The notes under the pieces were generated by a model that saw nothing but the letters and a program-made list of their open reading frames with translations, had not been told where the DNA came from and ran no database searches. DNA of 64,000 bases from contig FN649728.1 of NCBI GenBank assembly GCA_000310025.1, positions 2,248,125 through 2,312,124 on the forward strand, in the 5' to 3' direction. Source of the stretch: Ectocarpus siliculosus (Eukaryota > Sar > Phaeophyceae > Ectocarpales > Ectocarpaceae). Shown in pieces: positions 61,801 to 64,000 of this stretch. A program made the translations under genes and the position numbers. How positions within the stretch are numbered: position 1 is the stretch's first letter; each line of letters begins with the position of its first letter.

Positions 61801-63275
61801 AATGACAGTGACAACCCACCTCGCGAAAAATAGGAGTCAACACCGCCCAAATGTTTCGAACACGGGAAGACAAACGACGACAGCGACAAGCGAAGGGCGC
61901 TCGTGATATCTATATCCCCATCTGGGCAGCAGATCAGAATACATGAGATGTGCGCGTACACTCACTTGAACCGTTCCAGCAGCTTGGGGCTGTTGCAGAA
62001 GTCGATGACCTTGCTGTTGCTCTTGGCGCTCGAGATAGTCTGCCGCCAGTTCTTGTCCACCATGGCGAATTTCTTACCTTCCGCGGGAAGCTGGTAAATT
62101 GTTGTTCGTTTTGAGCAGGGCCGAGTGACGGACGGAAACGATAAACAAACATTTGAACGCGTGGAATGATTGTCAACCCACGCATGGACAAGACAGGCGG
62201 TGTGTCCCGTCAGCGATAGATGGTTTATTTGGCAAACTTTTCAAGTTGGACCCAACCAACCGAGATAATTGTATGCTGATACCATAGTTTCTGGCAATCA
62301 CGCATGCAAGACCCGGTTGCTTCGTGCGGGAAATGATTTTTAAGGCAACACACACATCTGAAGAAGAAATCCATCGTACAACCTACAGCTTGGAATTGCC
62401 TTGTGTGCAACCTACTAGGACACGTGCCATCTGTGATGTGCACCTGGGGACATGAACGGATCCTCCAGCACGCTAGATTCAGAACCTCGCAAGCTATACA
62501 CTTGCCGTGTTTTCTCAGTCTCGCCTCTTCCACAGGCACGCATTTTGCTCCCTTCAGTTTTTCATTTTTTTGTGCGACATGGAGAGAAATGGAAACGGTC
62601 TTCCCCTCTCACCTGCTTGTTGATATCCGGGCTTTCAAAGATTGGCTGAAGATAAAGCCAGTTTCGCTGCACCGACAGCCACGCTTCCAAAACCTCGGAT
62701 ACCTTGAAAAAGAAAGGCACCGCAACAAGAAATCGCGTGAGAAGCGGCGAGCGTTTCAAGCGGGGTAAGCCGCTGTCCTATGGTGCACCACACCCATCTT
62801 GTGCTGCTTCGAAGGAAACACTTCTTCTCTGCAAAATCATGTAGACCAACGAACATGTCGTCGTCGAATGACGAAGTGCGAATGCATATCGCATATCGCA
62901 GTCCAGGACGAACACCAGAAGACACTGTTACCAATGTTGAACGAGGTGTGATCTTTCGGGTTGTTCTGTGGCCAACACAGCCGAGACAAAATCGCGGACA
63001 TCTTCCGAGCCAACCCCCCGCGCAGATTGAAACCGAACCATTCGAGAGAGCTTACGCGTTTCAGAAAAACGTGGTTCCTGCACCGTCGACGACCAGACGA
63101 TCTGATGCCACGGATGTGACCGGTTTCTCAACAAAGCAGTTTGCCCCTGTCCCGATATCAGAGCGAGTACGGCCTAGTGGTGGCTCACCATGTAGAGCTT
63201 GCCGTTCCATACGTCGATCCTTTCGGCGAATGGTCCCTTGAACGCCGAAAACTGCATCGCTTGCGTCATGGTCAC
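26461..63275 (-). CDS. DNAH1: Axonemal dynein heavy chain, DNAH1-like; linker to C-terminus, 69 exons (5' end outside window)
   Basis: Sixty-nine exons read in one frame from 63275 down to TAG 26461-26463: 9,342 nt, 3,113 codons plus stop, with phases agreeing at all 68 joins. The order is linker, AAA1 ([14 protein letters not shown]), AAA2 (GPTGGGKSS), AAA3 (GPTGTGKT), AAA4 (GVGGSGRQS), stalk with microtubule-binding tip, AAA5, AAA6 and C-terminal domain. This is a minus-strand ATP-driven motor of the flagellar axoneme. Stretches such as [29 protein letters not shown] and VFDSNEPH match my memory of DNAH1, a single-headed inner-arm chain, better than the outer-arm or DNAH6 types; the exact paralogue is less certain than the family. 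A full DNAH1 is about 4,270 aa, so some 1,150 N-terminal residues must lie beyond 64000. Mean intron is about 404 bp. Two introns use GC donors. Exon coordinates are given in the domain entries. Confidence 0.93.
31205..36220 (-). CDS. Dynein AAA6, exons 51-60
   Basis: Exons 36083-36220, 35362-35571, 34931-35124, 34170-34316, 33704-33872, 33260-33361, 32963-33133, 32549-32678, 31656-31807 and 31205-31347 encode fragment residues 2219-2737. [116 protein letters not shown] and [10 protein letters not shown] match the family. Exon 54 begins beside an 83-bp tandem duplication of its own acceptor region. Confidence 0.92.
31848..31940. repeat. (GTT)n microsatellite beside a dynein acceptor
   Basis: About 13 GTT units from 31848, then interrupted GTT runs to about 31940. 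On the coding strand it is an AAC/CAA tract starting about 40 bp upstream of the exon 59 acceptor. Its translated Asn run is an intron read-through, not protein. Confidence 0.95.
32425..32470. repeat. 23-bp tandem duplication in a dynein intron
   Basis: TGTTCAGTTATGCGGGAGTT at 32425 recurs at 32448 with one change. It is intronic, between exons 58 and 59. Confidence 0.85.
34297..34420 (-). repeat. 83-bp tandem duplication that copies a dynein 3' splice site
   Basis: The plus-strand sequence GCTCGTTCGAGTCAAA(T/C)A starts at 34297 and again at 34380, and similarity continues for about 40 bp. On the coding strand each copy reads CCAG/A GT(A/G) TTT GAC TCG AAC GAG, so the intron carries a second acceptor plus the first codons of exon 54, 83 bp upstream of the one used in the model. 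Confidence 0.9.
36688..40461 (-). CDS. Dynein AAA5, exons 44-50
   Basis: Exons 40373-40461, 39537-39623, 39162-39265, 38342-38483, 37675-37836, 37091-37195 and 36688-36825 encode fragment residues 1943-2218. [64 protein letters not shown] and [16 protein letters not shown] are the landmarks in order. AAA5 has no canonical P-loop, as expected. The strut helices then follow ([18 protein letters not shown]). Confidence 0.92.
40928..45714 (-). CDS. Dynein stalk coiled coil, exons 36-38 and 42-43, with tip exons between
   Basis: Exons 45616-45714, 44938-45033 and 44071-44187 form the outgoing coiled coil (heptad-rich, with Lys/Glu/Ala runs such as [18 protein letters not shown]). Exons 43398-43508, 42937-43050 and 42619-42753 form the tip. 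Exons 41698-41838 and 40928-41063 form the returning helix ([30 protein letters not shown]). They encode fragment residues 1627-1942. Every join from exon 36 to exon 42 is phase 0, so each exon is a symmetrical unit. Confidence 0.92.
41111..41152. repeat. Short direct repeat in a dynein intron
   Basis: GGGATAGGTCGACATGG occurs twice 25 bp apart (about 41112 and 41137), just upstream of the exon 43 acceptor on the coding strand. Confidence 0.8.
42619..43508 (-). CDS. Dynein microtubule-binding tip, exons 39-41
   Basis: These exons encode about 120 residues: [19 protein letters not shown], a [13 protein letters not shown] loop, then [28 protein letters not shown] and [19 protein letters not shown]. 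The PP-x-x-V-K-L motif, the WEPAK helix and the F-D-K-D-N-I-P turn are the conserved landing surface on tubulin. Length is normal for axonemal chains, without extra insertion. Confidence 0.92.
46144..49384 (-). CDS. Dynein AAA4 and base of stalk, exons 30-35
   Basis: Exons 49172-49384, 48694-48797, 48005-48121, 47217-47386, 46506-46617 and 46144-46306 encode fragment residues 1334-1626. The P-loop is [13 protein letters not shown], with Arg in the Lys position as is usual in axonemal AAA4. [52 protein letters not shown] and [11 protein letters not shown] follow. [19 protein letters not shown] starts the stalk helix. Confidence 0.92.
49616..52797 (-). CDS. Dynein AAA3, exons 22-29
   Basis: Exons 52643-52797, 52375-52444, 51984-52087, 51587-51730, 50772-50909, 50419-50543, 49901-50088 and 49616-49699 encode fragment residues 998-1333. 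[13 protein letters not shown] precedes Walker [41 protein letters not shown] (Walker B DD), [16 protein letters not shown] and [16 protein letters not shown] follow. The acceptor of exon 27 (TCAACAAG/G at 50543) has a weak pyrimidine tract and gives a loop about ten residues shorter than in human DNAH1. A missed micro-exon there is possible. Confidence 0.9.
53002..56294 (-). CDS. Dynein AAA2 and AAA2-AAA3 link, exons 14-21
   Basis: Exons 56163-56294, 55819-55946, 55154-55262, 54691-54750, 54237-54417, 53711-53850, 53346-53537 and 53002-53109 encode fragment residues 648-997. The Walker A is [43 protein letters not shown] and [17 protein letters not shown] are the standard AAA2 landmarks. [14 protein letters not shown] and KGEWVPWMS lie in the linker to AAA3. 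AAA2 of dyneins binds nucleotide but is usually not catalytic. Confidence 0.92.
56536..59578 (-). CDS. Dynein AAA1, exons 8-13
   Basis: Exons 59379-59578, 58899-59080, 58607-58752, 58090-58264, 57483-57596 and 56536-56709 encode fragment residues 317-647. SQLRYYW and [10 protein letters not shown] lead to the Walker [15 protein letters not shown], which is split by an intron. ACFDEFNRI holds Walker [11 protein letters not shown] and [15 protein letters not shown] follow as sensor and arginine-finger regions. AAA1 is the main hydrolysis site, and all its catalytic motifs look intact. Exon 12 ends CAG before GCAAGA, a GC donor fixed by phase 0 into [12 protein letters not shown]. Confidence 0.93.
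57127..57358. repeat. 118-bp tandem duplication in a dynein intron
   Basis: Two copies start at about 57128 and 57246 (both CGTTTGTCGCTGCCATGAAC) and run to about 57358 with few differences. They lie inside the intron between dynein exons 12 and 13, so they do not touch coding sequence. Confidence 0.9.
59911..63275 (-). CDS. Dynein linker domain, exons 1-7
   Basis: Exons 63189-63275, 62613-62702, 61966-62090, 61595-61778, 61252-61392, 60377-60556 and 59911-60053 encode fragment residues 1-316. It opens [16 protein letters not shown], the dynein linker signature, followed by [58 protein letters not shown] and [11 protein letters not shown]. The linker is the lever that swings on ATP hydrolysis. 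The first exon starts in phase 0 after a CTAG acceptor, so coding continues upstream. Confidence 0.92.
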
Positions 63276-64000
63276 CTAGGATCGAAGGACAGAATATCAT
63301 TAGCACTTCCCCGTGATTGCTTGCGCCATGGTGAGAAAATGAGGGGGCATGGCGATCACCATGGAAGCGTTCTACGACTGGACGTATGGCATCGCCCACT
63401 CAATGTTGTGTTGCAACGAACCGTTGGGAAAAAGGTCGCTCATCCCTCAGGACACACGGTGTTGTAGCACTACTCCCCTCAGGTTCATCTCTCAGACTTT
63501 TGACAATTTAATCGGCATGGAAGCAACGTCCCTGCCTGACACCACAAAAAAGTAGAGTGTCGGCGGCCGTGTACCGTATTCATACATCCGCATGTTCTCT
63601 TATTGAGCGGCACGAACCTTCTCGCGATATGACTTGCGGCTGACTGACGACTGAATTTCTTCGAAAAATCAGGAACTACAAATACCCGGACGGCGTGACC
63701 AAAACCAGAACAATGAAAAACATTTAATTAGGGTGTTATTTTCTAAATTGTTTTTATTGGGGGGTGTGAATGTTGGAATACTCAATGTAATTCATTAGAG
63801 TTTGTACTGCTGTAAACAATAGTAAGTAGATATTCACCTAAGGAGCATTACCGGAATAGTCTTCGGTATGTTGATTCAGTAATCGGATCATTGTATACAC
63901 CTACGGGTTATACATTGAACCATAGAAGTATGGTACATCGGACCATTGTCCTATAGGATATTCTAGTAACGTTTTCAAAGGTCGGATTGACCGTCTATTA
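63276..64000. other. Right edge: upstream dynein intron, AT-rich end, no exon found
   Basis: The residues that should precede the linker exon (an acidic helix ending near Asp-Asp-His in relatives) were not found in any minus-strand frame here, so this appears to be intron. From about 63700 the sequence becomes clearly AT-richer than the rest of the window and holds no ORF or recognisable repeat. It could be the edge of an inserted element or simply a different isochore. Confidence 0.5.

Noticed and set aside
1-64000. Defence island, CRISPR array, biosynthetic cluster or virus-derived block
   Set aside because: No repeat-spacer pattern, polymerase, integrase, capsid or biosynthetic enzyme motif was seen in any frame. 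The coding content is explained by four spliced host genes.

Overview
The window is nuclear DNA from a flagellated, intron-rich eukaryote. Exons are GC-rich and short (about 135 bp on average in the longest gene), and introns average about 400 bp with GTGAGT/GTGCGT/GTACGT-type donors. There are no operons and neighbouring genes alternate in strand. This style, together with axonemal genes, fits a stramenopile alga, most likely a brown alga of the Ectocarpus kind. That placement is inference from gene style, not from a marker gene. All gene models below were spliced by hand from reading frames, splice dinucleotides, intron phase and remembered family sequences; no database was searched.

Layout, left to right. 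(1) About 315-1628, plus strand: the 3' end of a small thioredoxin-fold, glutaredoxin/SH3BGR-like protein; its 5' part is not seen. (2) 1629-4066: tail-to-tail intergenic DNA with low-complexity tracts. (3) 4067-7695, minus strand: a complete six-exon CYB5D1-like cytochrome b5-domain gene (277 aa). (4) 7696-8091: a 396-bp head-to-head promoter region. (5) 8092-24490, plus strand: a complete gene of about 23 exons for a protein of about 1,063 aa built of eight degenerate EF-hand-pair modules. (6) 24491-26460: tail-to-tail intergenic DNA. (7) 26461-63275, minus strand: 69 exons of an axonemal dynein heavy chain, from the linker to the stop codon (3,113 codons, reading frame closed across all 68 introns). 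It most resembles DNAH1-type inner-arm chains. The N-terminal tail must lie beyond position 64000. (8) 63276-64000: upstream intron, turning AT-rich at the end.

The three long genes all point to the motile flagellum. The dynein is a motor. CYB5D1 is a cilium-associated protein in animals and green algae. The EF-hand protein has the look of a structural, possibly calcium-insensitive, scaffold. The head-to-head arrangement of the CYB5D1 and EF-hand genes suggests shared transcription, and the dynein sits convergently next to them, so the window looks like a small flagellar gene neighbourhood. Other points of note are five inferred GC-AG introns, a tandem duplication that copies a 3' splice site of the dynein gene, and several tandem repeats in introns. 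I saw no rRNA, convincing tRNA, CRISPR array, transposase, reverse transcriptase or capsid gene.
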